Of a stretch of 64,000 nucleotides of DNA, positions 1-9,023 are shown one piece after another. The stretch covers positions 1 to 64,000 of the forward strand of contig JANNSU010000012.1 of assembly GCA_031394355.1 (NCBI GenBank), given 5' to 3'. Both the position numbers and the translations under genes were made by a program. Position 1 is the first letter of the stretch. Each line of letters begins with the position of its first letter. The notes beneath the pieces were generated by a model that saw only the letters and a program-made list of their open reading frames with translations, was not told the origin of the DNA and did no database searches. The DNA comes from JAEUMY01 sp031394355 (GTDB lineage Bacteria; Pseudomonadota; Gammaproteobacteria; Burkholderiales; Usitatibacteraceae).

Positions 1-255
1 AAGGATCTGGGGCGCGTCCTCTACACCGAATACTTGCTGCCCTTCGAGCTCGCCTCGGTCGTGTTGCTGATCGCGATCATCGCGGCCATCGCGCTCACGC
101 TCCGCACGCGCAAGGAGACCAAGTACCAGAACATGGGTGACCAGGTTCGCGTGAAGGCCAGCGACCGGCTCAAGATCATCAAGGTCGCCTCCGAAGTCGA
201 AGAGACCGCACCGCCCGCGTCAGCAGCACCGACCCAGCAAGGGGGCAAGTCGTGA
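1..255 (+). CDS. nuoJ: NADH-quinone oxidoreductase subunit J (C-terminal part)
   Basis: Only the last 84 codons are present; the gene enters from the left edge in frame 1. The visible part has one hydrophobic segment (LPFELASVVLLIAIIAAIAL) followed by a charged cytoplasmic tail, as in NuoJ of complex I. NuoJ is a membrane-arm subunit near the quinone site, linking redox chemistry to proton pumping. The assignment rests on this segment and on the fact that nuoK, nuoL, nuoM and nuoN follow in the standard order. Its stop overlaps the nuoK GTG start by 4 bases, so the two are translationally coupled. Confidence 0.93.
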   Translation, partial: KDLGRVLYTEYLLPFELASVVLLIAIIAAIALTLRTRKETKYQNMGDQVRVKASDRLKIIKVASEVEETAPPASAAPTQQGGKS

Positions 256-557
256 TCACGTTGTCCCACTACCTCGTCCTGTCCGCCATCCTGTTCTCGA
301 TCAGCGTGGCCGGCATCTTCCTGAATCGCAAGAATCTCATCGTGCTGCTGATGTGCATCGAGCTGATGCTGCTCGCAGTGAACATGAATTTCATCGCCTT
401 CTCGCATCACCTGCAGGACATCGCAGGACAGGTGTTCGTGTTCTTCATTCTCACCGTGGCTGCGGCGGAATCCGCCATCGGCCTCGCCATTCTGGTCGTG
501 TTGTTCCGCAACCTGCAGACCATCAACGTCGCCGACATTGACGAGCTGAAGGGCTGA
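252..557 (+). CDS. nuoK: NADH-quinone oxidoreductase subunit K
   Basis: 101 residues, the normal NuoK length. It has three membrane segments, with the conserved membrane-buried Glu residues visible in MCIELMLLAVNMN and in the AAAESAIGLAILV segment. These acidic residues form part of the proton path of the complex I membrane arm. The start is a GTG that overlaps the nuoJ stop (GTGA), and its stop overlaps the nuoL ATG (TGATG-type overlap at 555-559), so translation is coupled along the operon. Confidence 0.97.
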   Translation: MITLSHYLVLSAILFSISVAGIFLNRKNLIVLLMCIELMLLAVNMNFIAFSHHLQDIAGQVFVFFILTVAAAESAIGLAILVVLFRNLQTINVADIDELKG

Positions 558-2563
558 TGACGATGGACATGAAAACCATTTACCTTCTCGTCGTCCTGGC
601 CCCGTTGGCAGGCGCCATTGGTGCCGGCTTCTTCGGCAAGTTGCTGGGCCGGGCCTTCGCGCACTCGATCACCATCGCCGGTGTTGCCGCATCCTTCATT
701 CTGTCCTGCATCGTGTTCCAGGACGTGATGGCGGGTAACCAGTTCAATGGTGCGCTGTACACCTGGACCGTCACCCAGGGCGTCAACCTGGAGATCGGCT
801 TTCTCATCGACCGGCTGACCGTGCTCATGATGCTGGTCGTCACCTTCGTGTCGCTCATGGTGCACGTCTACACCATCGGGTACATGGCCGAGGATGACGG
901 CTACCAGCGCTTCTTTGCCTACATCTCGTTGTTCACCTTCTCCATGCTGATGCTGGTGATGTCGAACAACTTCCTCCAGCTCTTCTTCGGCTGGGAGGCG
1001 GTGGGCCTGGTGTCGTATCTGCTGATCGGCTTCTGGTTCAAGCGGCCGACCGCCATCTACGCCAACCTGAAAGCCTTCCTGGTCAACCGCGTGGGTGACT
1101 TCGGCTTCCTGCTCGGCATCGGCCTCATCTTCGCCACCATGGGCACACTCAACTATGCCGAGGTGTTTGCGAAAGCCCCGGCATTGAAGGACGCCATCGC
1201 CCCCATTCCCGGCTTCACCTGGAACCTGATGACGGCCATCTGTATCGGCCTCTTCATCGGTGCCATGGGCAAGAGCGCGCAGTTCCCGCTGCATGTCTGG
1301 CTGCCTGATTCGATGGAAGGTCCCACGCCCATCTCTGCGCTGATCCACGCCGCGACCATGGTGACTGCAGGTATCTTCATGGTGGCGCGCATGTCGCCGC
1401 TCTTCGAGATGTCGCAGGCGGCACTGTCGTTCGTGCTCATCATCGGCTCCATCACGGCATTCTTCATGGCGTTGATCGCCATCGTGCAGTACGACATCAA
1501 GCGCGTGGTCGCCTATTCCACGCTGTCGCAGCTGGGATTCATGACCATGGCGCTGGGCGCAGGGGCCTACTCTGCTGCCATCTTCCATCTCATGACGCAT
1601 GCCTTCTTCAAGGCCGTGCTGTTCCTGGGTGCTGGCTCGGTCATCATGGCCATGCATCACGAGCAGGACATGCGCAAAATGGGCGGGCTAGCCAAATACA
1701 TGCCCATCACCTACATCACGGTGCTGATCGGTGCGCTGGCCAATGCGGGATTCCCGCCCTTCGCCGGCTTTTTCTCCAAGGACACCATCATCGAGGCATT
1801 GCATGCCTCCACCACGCCGGGTGCAAGCATCGCGTACATCGCCGCGCTGGCCGCGGTGTTCGTGGGTGGGCTGTATTCCTTCCGCCTGGTCTTCCTGGTT
1901 TTCCATGGCCGGGAGCGTTGGCATGATGTGTCGAACCATGCCGACGTGCACGGCGGGCACGACGAGCACCACGGACTTGCCCCGGGTGAGAAGCCGCACG
2001 AATCCCCTTGGGTAGTGACCCTTCCGCTGATCCTGCTCGCCATCCCATCCATCTTCTCCGGTTGGTTGATTGGCGAAATCGTGTACGGAAGCTACTTTGG
2101 TGCCGCGGTGGAGAAGGGTGTCATTGCTGAGCTGGCGCTGAAATTCCACGGCGGTCTGGGGATGATCTCCCACGGATTCCAGACTGCGCCGTTCTGGGAG
2201 GCCGTCGCGGGATTGGGTGTGGCGTACTACTTCTTCATCCTGCATCCTGAGCTGGCTGCGAATATTCGCAGGAAAGCAGGTGCGCTGGTCACGATCCTGG
2301 AAGAGAAATATTACTTTGACCGCTTCAACGACTGGTTCTTCGCCGCCGGTGCACGCGGTCTGGGGCGCGGTCTGTGGAAGTTCGGTGACGTCACCATCAT
2401 CGACGGCATCATGGTCAATGGCACGGCGAAGGTCATCGGCTGGAGCTCCACCGTGATCCGCAAGATTCAGACAGGCGTGGTGTCCACCTATGCATTCGCC
2501 ATGATCATCGGCGTGTTTGCGATGCTGACCTGGGTTTTCCTGCGACTGTATGTACCAAACTGA
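557..2563 (+). CDS. nuoL: NADH-quinone oxidoreductase subunit L
   Basis: 668 residues, typical for NuoL, the distal Mrp-antiporter-like proton pump of complex I. The GWEAVGL motif carries the conserved pumping Glu (E147), and GKSAQFPLHVWLPDSMEGPTP carries the partner Lys (K239). The long C-terminal extension with the lateral helix and an extra membrane segment is present. A His-rich cytoplasmic or periplasmic loop (around residues 455-475, HADVHGGHDEHHG) precedes the C-terminal helices. One copy of the genome-wide palindrome (2258-2269) encodes ANIR in the C-terminal region. A 67-base gap without an obvious feature follows before nuoM. Confidence 0.98.
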   Translation: MTMDMKTIYLLVVLAPLAGAIGAGFFGKLLGRAFAHSITIAGVAASFILSCIVFQDVMAGNQFNGALYTWTVTQGVNLEIGFLIDRLTVLMMLVVTFVSLMVHVYTIGYMAEDDGYQRFFAYISLFTFSMLMLVMSNNFLQLFFGWEAVGLVSYLLIGFWFKRPTAIYANLKAFLVNRVGDFGFLLGIGLIFATMGTLNYAEVFAKAPALKDAIAPIPGFTWNLMTAICIGLFIGAMGKSAQFPLHVWLPDSMEGPTPISALIHAATMVTAGIFMVARMSPLFEMSQAALSFVLIIGSITAFFMALIAIVQYDIKRVVAYSTLSQLGFMTMALGAGAYSAAIFHLMTHAFFKAVLFLGAGSVIMAMHHEQDMRKMGGLAKYMPITYITVLIGALANAGFPPFAGFFSKDTIIEALHASTTPGASIAYIAALAAVFVGGLYSFRLVFLVFHGRERWHDVSNHADVHGGHDEHHGLAPGEKPHESPWVVTLPLILLAIPSIFSGWLIGEIVYGSYFGAAVEKGVIAELALKFHGGLGMISHGFQTAPFWEAVAGLGVAYYFFILHPELAANIRRKAGALVTILEEKYYFDRFNDWFFAAGARGLGRGLWKFGDVTIIDGIMVNGTAKVIGWSSTVIRKIQTGVVSTYAFAMIIGVFAMLTWVFLRLYVPN

Positions 2564-2630
2564 GCACCGACTTGATCCATAACGAAATCGAAATGGGATG
2601 AACGCCGGATCAATACCGGTGTGACACAAC

Positions 2631-4133
2631 ATGCAACCGCCAGTTCTATCTCTTGCCATCTGGGTGCCGATCATCGCCGGCATCCTGGTGCTGTTCCAGT
2701 CCGGCGATCATCTGAAGACCAGCGCCCGCTGGACAGCGCTCATCGGCAGCGTCATCGGTCTGGTCGTCGCTGTGCCGTTGTGGGCCGGGTTCAATAACGG
2801 TACCGCCGCGTTGCAGTTCGTCGAAGTGCTGCCGTGGATTCCGCGCTTCAACATCCGTTATGCGCTGGGCGTGGACGGCATCTCGATGCTCTTCATCCTG
2901 TTGAACAGCTTCACCACCATTCTCGTCATCATCGCTGCGTGGGAAGTGATCCAGGAAAAGGTGTCGCAATACCTGGCCGCCTTCCTGATCATGTCCGGCC
3001 TCATCAACGGCGTTTTCGCGTCAACCGACGCAATCCTGTTCTACCTTTTCTTTGAAGCCATGCTGATCCCGATGTTCCTCATCATCGGTGTCTGGGGCGG
3101 CCCGAACCGGGTGTACGCGGCGGTCAAGTTCTTCCTCTACACGCTGCTGGGCTCGCTGCTCATGCTGGCCGCACTCATCTATCTTTACCATGAGACCCGC
3201 GGCAGCTTCGATATCTACGATTTCCACAAAGTCCCGCTGTCGATGACGGCGCAGATACTGATCTTCTTTGCCTTCTTCGCCTCCTTCTCCGTGAAGGTGC
3301 CGATGTGGCCGGTGCATACGTGGTTGCCTGACGCGCACGTCGAAGCGCCCACTGGCGGCTCCGTGGTGCTGGCCGCCATCACGTTGAAGATCGGTGCCTA
3401 TGGCTTCCTGCGCTTCAACCTGCCCATTGCACCCGATGCCTCGCAGGCCCTGGCCGGTTTCATGATTACGCTCTCGCTCGTCGCCGTGATTTACATCGGC
3501 CTGGTTGCGTTGATCCAGGCCGACATGAAAAAGTTGGTCGCGTATTCATCGATCTCGCACATGGGCTTCGTCACCTTGGGGTTCTTCCTGTTCAACAACC
3601 AAGGCATGGGCAGCATCATCGGCGTCGAAGGGGCTCTGATACAAATGATTTCGCATGGCTTCATCTCGGCCGCCATGTTCCTGTGCATCGGGGTGCTCTA
3701 CGACCGGGTGCATTCGCGCGAGATATCGGCCTATGGCGGTGTCGCCAACAAGATGCCCGTGTTCGCCGCCTTTGCCGTGCTCTTCGCCATGGCCAACTCC
3801 GGCCTGCCGGCCACATCCGGCTTCGTGGGTGAATTCATGGTGATCCTGGGTGCCGTTAAGGTGAACTTCTGGTACGGCTTCCTTGCCGCCACCACACTCA
3901 TCTTTGGTGCTGCCTACACCTTGTGGATGGTGAAGCGCGTGATCTTCGGTGAAGTGGCCAATGACAATGTCGCAGCGCTCACGGACATCAACCGCCGCGA
4001 GATCCTGATCCTCACGGTGCTCGCAGTCGCGGTGCTCTTCATGGGCATCTATCCGAAGCCGTTCACCGACGTCATGCACGTCTCCGTCGAGGCCCTGCTG
4101 AGGCATGTGGCCATCGGAAAGATCGCACTATGA
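2631..4133 (+). CDS. nuoM: NADH-quinone oxidoreductase subunit M
   Basis: 500 residues, full length. Antiporter-like membrane subunit of complex I. The conserved Glu is visible as E142 in LFFEAMLIPMFL, and the conserved Lys as K222 in SVKVPMWPVHTWLPDAH. About fourteen hydrophobic segments can be read. The stop overlaps the nuoN ATG by 4 bases (ATGA at 4130). The start chosen is the ATG at 2631, which gives MQPPVLSLAIWVPIIAGI with a hydrophobic first helix. Confidence 0.98.
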   Translation: MQPPVLSLAIWVPIIAGILVLFQSGDHLKTSARWTALIGSVIGLVVAVPLWAGFNNGTAALQFVEVLPWIPRFNIRYALGVDGISMLFILLNSFTTILVIIAAWEVIQEKVSQYLAAFLIMSGLINGVFASTDAILFYLFFEAMLIPMFLIIGVWGGPNRVYAAVKFFLYTLLGSLLMLAALIYLYHETRGSFDIYDFHKVPLSMTAQILIFFAFFASFSVKVPMWPVHTWLPDAHVEAPTGGSVVLAAITLKIGAYGFLRFNLPIAPDASQALAGFMITLSLVAVIYIGLVALIQADMKKLVAYSSISHMGFVTLGFFLFNNQGMGSIIGVEGALIQMISHGFISAAMFLCIGVLYDRVHSREISAYGGVANKMPVFAAFAVLFAMANSGLPATSGFVGEFMVILGAVKVNFWYGFLAATTLIFGAAYTLWMVKRVIFGEVANDNVAALTDINRREILILTVLAVAVLFMGIYPKPFTDVMHVSVEALLRHVAIGKIAL

Positions 4134-5581
4134 ACCACAACATCATCCTCGCCGCGCCGGAGATTTTCCTGCTGGTCATGATCGGCGTGATCATGATGGC
4201 GGATCTGTTCAGCCCGCCAGACAAGCGTGCGGGCAGAATCATGTTCCTCGCAGTCGTGGCGCTGCTGGGAGTCGGCTTATCGCTCTACATCCCGTTTTCA
4301 TCCTCCCCGTTTGGGCAGTCGCGTTTCGCCTTCGGCGGCATGTTCATCGTCGATGGCATGGCTGTCGTGCTCAAGACGGCGCTGGTTGCTGCGCTGCTGA
4401 TTGGCCTCGTGTACAGCCGCGATCATCTGGCCAAGCGCAATCTGTTCAATGGCGAGTACGTGATGCTGTCGCTGTTTGCGCTGCTCGGCATGATGGTCAT
4501 GGTGTCGGCCAACAACTTTGTCACGTTGTACCTTGGCCTCGAAATTCAGGCGTTGTCGGTGTACTCGATGGTCGCGTTGCAACGGGATTCTGCACGTGCG
4601 TCCGAGGCTGCGATGAAGTACTTCATCCTCGGCGCGCTCGCATCCGGCCTGCTCCTGTATGGCATCTCCATGATCTACGGCGCCACGGGCTCGCTAGACA
4701 TCGAGAAGGTCGCGAAGTCCGTGAGCTTCAGTCAGGGCAACACACCGCTGCTGGCCTTCGGTCTCGTGTTCGTGGTGGCCGGCCTCGCGTTCAAGCTGGG
4801 CGTGGTGCCGTTCCACATGTGGGTGCCAGACGTCTATCACGGCGCGGCCACGCCGATCACGATGCTGCTGTCCACAGCACCCAAGATTGCCGCCTTGGCC
4901 TTTGTTCTGCGCATCCTGGGTGACGGGCTTTCCGGCATGGCAGCGGACTGGCAGTTGATGCTCGTATTCCTGGCCGTCATGTCGCTTGCCATCGGCAATA
5001 TCGTCGCCATTGCCCAGACCAATCTGAAGCGCATGCTGGCCTACTCGACCATCTCGCACATGGGCTTCCTGCTGCTGGGCATCCTCTCGGGCACGCAGAA
5101 TGGCTACAGCTCCAGCATGTTCTATGTCATCACCTATGCGCTCACGGCGCTGGCATCGTTCGGCATGATCCTGCTGCTCTCGCGTGAGGGTTTCGAGGCC
5201 GAGAATATCGAGGACTTCAAGGGCCTCAACCAACGCTCCCCGTGGCACGCATTCCTCATGCTCATCGTCATGTTCTCGCTGGCGGGCATTCCGCCCACAG
5301 TCGGCTTCTTCGCCAAGCTGTCCGTATTGCAGGCCGTACTCGAAGCCGGGTTCACCTGGCTGGTTGTCTTCGCCGTGCTGATGAGCGTCATCGGTTCGTT
5401 CTACTACCTGCGCATGGTGAAGCTGATGTACATGGATGCGCCGGTCGACACCTCACCCATTGGCGGTGATGCCACGGTGCGGTCGCTGCTTGCGGTCAAC
5501 TCATTTGCGCTGCTGGTATTGGGCCTCATTCCGGGCGGCCTGCTGGAAGTCTGCCGGCGAGCCATTGCCGTCAGTTTCTGA
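4130..5581 (+). CDS. nuoN: NADH-quinone oxidoreductase subunit N
   Basis: 483 residues, full length, the third antiporter-like subunit and last gene of the nuo operon. GLEIQALSVYSMVA holds the conserved Glu and KLGVVPFHMWVPDVYHGAATP the conserved Lys and PFHxWxPDVY signature of NuoN. It overlaps nuoM by 4 bases. A Nudix gene follows only 9 bases downstream and is probably co-transcribed. Confidence 0.98.
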   Translation: MNHNIILAAPEIFLLVMIGVIMMADLFSPPDKRAGRIMFLAVVALLGVGLSLYIPFSSSPFGQSRFAFGGMFIVDGMAVVLKTALVAALLIGLVYSRDHLAKRNLFNGEYVMLSLFALLGMMVMVSANNFVTLYLGLEIQALSVYSMVALQRDSARASEAAMKYFILGALASGLLLYGISMIYGATGSLDIEKVAKSVSFSQGNTPLLAFGLVFVVAGLAFKLGVVPFHMWVPDVYHGAATPITMLLSTAPKIAALAFVLRILGDGLSGMAADWQLMLVFLAVMSLAIGNIVAIAQTNLKRMLAYSTISHMGFLLLGILSGTQNGYSSSMFYVITYALTALASFGMILLLSREGFEAENIEDFKGLNQRSPWHAFLMLIVMFSLAGIPPTVGFFAKLSVLQAVLEAGFTWLVVFAVLMSVIGSFYYLRMVKLMYMDAPVDTSPIGGDATVRSLLAVNSFALLVLGLIPGGLLEVCRRAIAVSF

Positions 5582-5590
5582 AGGCTATCC

Positions 5591-6208
5591 ATGTCGCAGG
5601 TTGACCAGCCCGATTCCCGTGCTGCAACCGGCCGTGACCTGACCGAGTCCACGGTCGATTCCCGCATTGCCTGGCAGGGAAACTTCCTGCAAGTTCTGAA
5701 TGACACTGTGCGTCTGCCTGATGGCAGCCTGTCACATCGCGAGTACATCACCCATCCCGGTGCCGTCATCATCGTGCCCATGCTGGATGACGACACCTAC
5801 GTGCTGGAGCGCCAGTATCGCTATCCGCTGCGCCGCCATTTCATCGAGTTCCCGGCGGGCAAGATCGACGCCGGAGAGCCGCCCATCGAGACAGCGAAGC
5901 GCGAGTTGAAGGAGGAGACCGGCTACGTAGCGGCCGATTGGCAACACCTCGCACTCACGCATCCCTGCATTGGCTATTCCAACGAGATCATCGAGCTCTT
6001 CGTCGCGCGCGATCTCACCCAGACCGGTGCAGTGCCGGACGCTGGCGAATTCCTCGACGTGATCACCCTGCGCCGTAAGGACCTGCTTGCGAATATTCGC
6101 AATGGCGAGGTGACCGATACCAAGACCGTGTTTGCGGCGCTGTGGATGGAGCAGTTTGGGTACGGGCTCGCAAGCAAAGGCGAAGCAAACACAGGTGAAC
6201 ACGGATGA
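5591..6208 (+). CDS. Nudix hydrolase, ADP-ribose pyrophosphatase type
   Basis: 205 residues. A complete Nudix box runs from G90 to Y112 (G-x5-E-x7-REL-x-EE-x-GY: E96, R104, E105, E108, E109, G111), so catalytic metal-binding residues are intact. The upstream EFPAGKID and the downstream HPCIGYSNE segment match the ADP-ribose pyrophosphatase (NudF) branch, which cleaves ADP-ribose to AMP and ribose 5-phosphate. It follows nuoN by 9 bases, as in many betaproteobacteria. The palindrome at 6089 encodes ANIR. Its last codons and stop lie inside an AACACAGATG repeat arm (6186-6217), so the C-terminal tail (ANTGEHG) is repeat-derived. Confidence 0.9.
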   Translation: MSQVDQPDSRAATGRDLTESTVDSRIAWQGNFLQVLNDTVRLPDGSLSHREYITHPGAVIIVPMLDDDTYVLERQYRYPLRRHFIEFPAGKIDAGEPPIETAKRELKEETGYVAADWQHLALTHPCIGYSNEIIELFVARDLTQTGAVPDAGEFLDVITLRRKDLLANIRNGEVTDTKTVFAALWMEQFGYGLASKGEANTGEHG

Positions 6209-6348
6209 ACACGGATGTTTGTCGAGGGTGCTCGGCTGCTGCTGTGGCATCGGCTCATGTTCTGTCAGAATGACCTCAAATTGATTCAGGACGGGCGCGC
6301 TGTCATGTCAGCTCCATTTGTGTTCATCTGTGTTCATCTGTGTTTGCG
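6186..6348. repeat. Inverted pair of AACACAGATG-type arms
   Basis: The left arm (6186-6217) is three degenerate copies of the 10-mer AACACAGATG read on the plus strand. The right arm (6317-6348) is the same unit read on the minus strand and ends in TGTTTGCG. The 99-base spacer differs from the spacers of the other pairs in this window. The left arm supplies the end of the Nudix gene, and the right arm offers a false upstream GTG start (6340) for glpD. Confidence 0.9.
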
Positions 6349-6378
6349 TTCGCATCGGGTCTGCGCAAAGGCCAGTGC

Positions 6379-7878
6379 ATGAGCCCAGACTACGACATCG
6401 TCATCATCGGCGGCGGCATCAATGGTTGCGGCATCGCCCGCGATGCGGCCGGCCGCGGCCTGAAAGTGTTGCTGTGCGAGCGGCACGACCTCGCGAGCCA
6501 CACCAGCTCATGGAGCTCCAAGCTCATCCACGGTGGCCTGCGCTATCTGGAGCAATACGAGTTCCGCCTCGTGCGCGAGGCGTTGCGCGAGCGTGAGGTG
6601 TTGCTGAAGATCGCTCCCCATATCACGCGCCAACTTTCTTTCGTGCTGCCCCATGACCGGCGCATGCGGCCCGCGTGGATGCTGCAGCTTGGCCTGTGGC
6701 TCTACGACAACATCGCCGGCCCCATCACGCTGCCGAAGTCGCAACGCGTGACCTTCCCCAGCCCGCAGTGCGGCGAATCGTTGAAGCCGGAGTTCAAGCA
6801 GGGCTTCATCTATTCCGATCTGCAGGTGGACGACTCGCGGCTCACCATTCTCAATGCGTTGTCGGCCAAGGAGAAGGGTGCTGTCATTCTTACCCGCACT
6901 GCCTGCCTGTCGGCCAAGCGCCATGACGGCGTGTGGCGCGTGCTGCTGCAGGATGCGACGGGTGTGCGTACCGATGTGACGGCACGCGCTGTCGTCAATG
7001 CCGCCGGGCCGTGGGTCAAGGAAGTTGCCGAGCAGGTCTTGCATCTCAAGAGCAAATCGACCATTCGCTGGGTCAAGGGGTCGCACATTGTCGTGCCGCG
7101 CCTGCCCGGCGCCAATCACGCCTACATCCTGCAACACGACGACAAGCGCGTCATCTTCGTGATCCCGTTGGCGGACAAATACAGCCTCATCGGCACCACC
7201 GATGTGCAGGTCAAGACGCTGGACGGTGCGGAGCAGATCAGCCCGAAAGAGCTCGACTATCTGCTGGCTGCGGTCAATCGCTACATGACCACCACGCTCA
7301 AATACAGCGATGTCGTGTGGACCTATGCGGGCGTGCGTCCGCTCTACGATGATGGCGAACGCAATCCCTCGCAGGTCACCCGCGACTACACGCTGCAGGT
7401 GATGGATGCGGAAGGCGAGCTGCCGCTCTTGACTGTCTTCGGCGGCAAGATCACCACCTACCGCGAGCTGGCCGTCCACGTGATGGACAAGCTGAAGACC
7501 TATTTTCCCGACATGCGTGGCACGTGGACGGCCAATGAGCCACTGCCAGGCGGCGACACGCCATCTGTCACGGCGCTGTACACCGGATTGCAGGCGCGCT
7601 ATTCCGGCCTGCCCAAGGACTATCTCTTCGCCCTGCTGCGCCGCTACGGCACGCGCATCACCCGCATCCTCGGTACAGCGGAAGTCGTCGATGATCTCGG
7701 TATCCGCTTCGGCCAGCAGCTCACTCAGCGCGAGATCGACTATCTCATCGCCGAGGAGTGGGCCATCACCGCGGACGACATCCTGTGGCGCCGCACCAAG
7801 GCCGGGCTCGGCATGACGAGCGATGAACGCCGCGCTGTGGCGGACTACGTGTTCTCCATGTCGCCGGGGAAGATGTGA
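6379..7878 (+). CDS. glpD: Aerobic glycerol-3-phosphate dehydrogenase
   Basis: 499 residues from the ATG at 6379. The open frame extends to a GTG at 6340, but those codons lie in a repeat arm, so the internal ATG (MSPDYDIVIIGGG) is preferred. The N-terminal FAD-binding GGGINGCGIARD motif, the SSKLIHGGLRYLE segment and the C-terminal FGGKITTYRELA are characteristic of GlpD. It oxidises sn-glycerol 3-phosphate to dihydroxyacetone phosphate at the membrane and passes electrons to quinone. No glpF, glpK or glpR is adjacent. Confidence 0.96.
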   Translation: MSPDYDIVIIGGGINGCGIARDAAGRGLKVLLCERHDLASHTSSWSSKLIHGGLRYLEQYEFRLVREALREREVLLKIAPHITRQLSFVLPHDRRMRPAWMLQLGLWLYDNIAGPITLPKSQRVTFPSPQCGESLKPEFKQGFIYSDLQVDDSRLTILNALSAKEKGAVILTRTACLSAKRHDGVWRVLLQDATGVRTDVTARAVVNAAGPWVKEVAEQVLHLKSKSTIRWVKGSHIVVPRLPGANHAYILQHDDKRVIFVIPLADKYSLIGTTDVQVKTLDGAEQISPKELDYLLAAVNRYMTTTLKYSDVVWTYAGVRPLYDDGERNPSQVTRDYTLQVMDAEGELPLLTVFGGKITTYRELAVHVMDKLKTYFPDMRGTWTANEPLPGGDTPSVTALYTGLQARYSGLPKDYLFALLRRYGTRITRILGTAEVVDDLGIRFGQQLTQREIDYLIAEEWAITADDILWRRTKAGLGMTSDERRAVADYVFSMSPGKM

Positions 7879-7958
7879 AGGCATACCGGACGTCGCTGCG
7901 GGTTGGCTCCCCCCGGCCTTCCTGTTGACTTGACTGGGCGCGCGAAGGTCGCCTTGGC

Positions 7959-8768
7959 ATGAAGCCGTTTCAAGACATTCCAGCCTCCCTGCTTGCGAAT
8001 ATTCGCGGTGTCTTCTTCGATATCGACGACACGCTGACCACCGACGGCCGCTTGACCGCATCTGCCTACAGCGCGCTGGCACAACTCAAGGCGCACAACC
8101 TGCTCGCCGTCCCCGTCACCGGCCGTCCCGCCGGCTGGTGCGATCACATTGCGCGCATGTGGCCGGTGGATGGCGTGGTGGGCGAGAACGGCGCGTTCTG
8201 GTTTGCGCACGACGATGCCGCAAAGAAGATGACGCAGCGTTTCATCGCGGATGCCACCACGCGTACCGAGCGCCGTATCCGCATGCGCGCTACCGGCGAG
8301 CGCATCCTGCGGGAAGTGCCCGGGACAGCCTGGGCGTCGGATCAACACTATCGCGAGGGCGACATCGCCATCGACTTCTGCGAGGACGTGGCCGCGTTGC
8401 CGCGCGAGGAGGTGGAGCGCATCGCCACGCACATGCGTGATGCCGGACTCACCGCCAAGATCAGCTCCATTCACGTCAACGGCTGGTTCGGCGAGTATGA
8501 CAAGCTGTCCACCACGCGGCTTTTCATGCGGGAACGCTTCGACATTGACCTGGACCAGGTAAAGGATCAATACCTTTTCATCGGCGATTCACCCAACGAT
8601 TCCCCCATGTTCGGCTGGTTTCCGCATTCGATTGGCGTTGCGAATATTCGCGATCTGGCGGATCGGGTGCCGAGCCTGCCGAGGTATGTCACCGAGGGTC
8701 GCAGCGGTGCAGGGTTCGCCGAGGTGATTGCAAGGCTGGTGGTCGCCGCCAAGTCCAGCCGCCAGTAA
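7959..8768 (+). CDS. HAD-superfamily (Cof/IIB-like) phosphatase
   Basis: 269 residues. The motif I aspartates are D21 and D23 in FFDIDDTLT; motif II is PVTGRPAGW and motif IV is GDSPNDSPMFGWF. The cap arrangement and the motif IV GDSPND form fit the HAD-IIB group that includes sucrose- and mannosyl-phosphate phosphatases; the substrate cannot be read. Two copies of the palindrome are in this gene: ANIR at residues 13-16 (7995) and near the C terminus (8640), only 645 bases apart, the tightest coding pair in the window. It follows glpD by 80 bases. Confidence 0.82.
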   Translation: MKPFQDIPASLLANIRGVFFDIDDTLTTDGRLTASAYSALAQLKAHNLLAVPVTGRPAGWCDHIARMWPVDGVVGENGAFWFAHDDAAKKMTQRFIADATTRTERRIRMRATGERILREVPGTAWASDQHYREGDIAIDFCEDVAALPREEVERIATHMRDAGLTAKISSIHVNGWFGEYDKLSTTRLFMRERFDIDLDQVKDQYLFIGDSPNDSPMFGWFPHSIGVANIRDLADRVPSLPRYVTEGRSGAGFAEVIARLVVAAKSSRQ

Positions 8769-8796
8769 CGCGCCGTGTCGAGCGCCACCGCGATGC

Positions 8797-8834
8797 TATC
8801 CCCCTGTTGCAAAAGGGGGGGCAGGGGGATTTGA
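8797..8834. repeat. Pyrimidine/purine hairpin element CCCCCT...AGGGGG
   Basis: A C5T run is followed by a short loop and an AG-run, then a second G-rich stretch. It lies 30 bases after the HAD stop in the 255-base gap before the convergent kinase gene. A related stem occurs at 24602. It could stop transcription from the left, but there is no T tract. The rest of 8835-9023 shows nothing recognisable. Confidence 0.5.
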
Positions 8835-9023
8835 GAACGTGGATAGCTACCTCTGCCGCGTCGCAGCGCTTGCTTCGTGCCCAGCATCGCAACACAACGC
8901 CCAAGTCTCGCAACGTAGCAAACAAGTAGCAAATCGGCCGCGTCGGGCCTTGCAACATCGCAGCCGACGACATGATGGGTGCGTGCCCATTTGCCGACTG
9001 TCCTCAGAGCACAGTCCGATAAA

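Noticed and set aside
407..1660. Long minus-strand open frame inside nuoL (and similar frames at 1688-2683, 6508-8082, 24396-25562, 37158-38084)
   Set aside because: They lie opposite clear genes and have His/Arg/Gln/Asp-rich, low-complexity sequences typical of antisense frames in GC-rich DNA.
6340..6378. Upstream GTG start for glpD
   Set aside because: It lies inside a repeat arm and adds residues with no match to GlpD; ATG 6379 is a better start.
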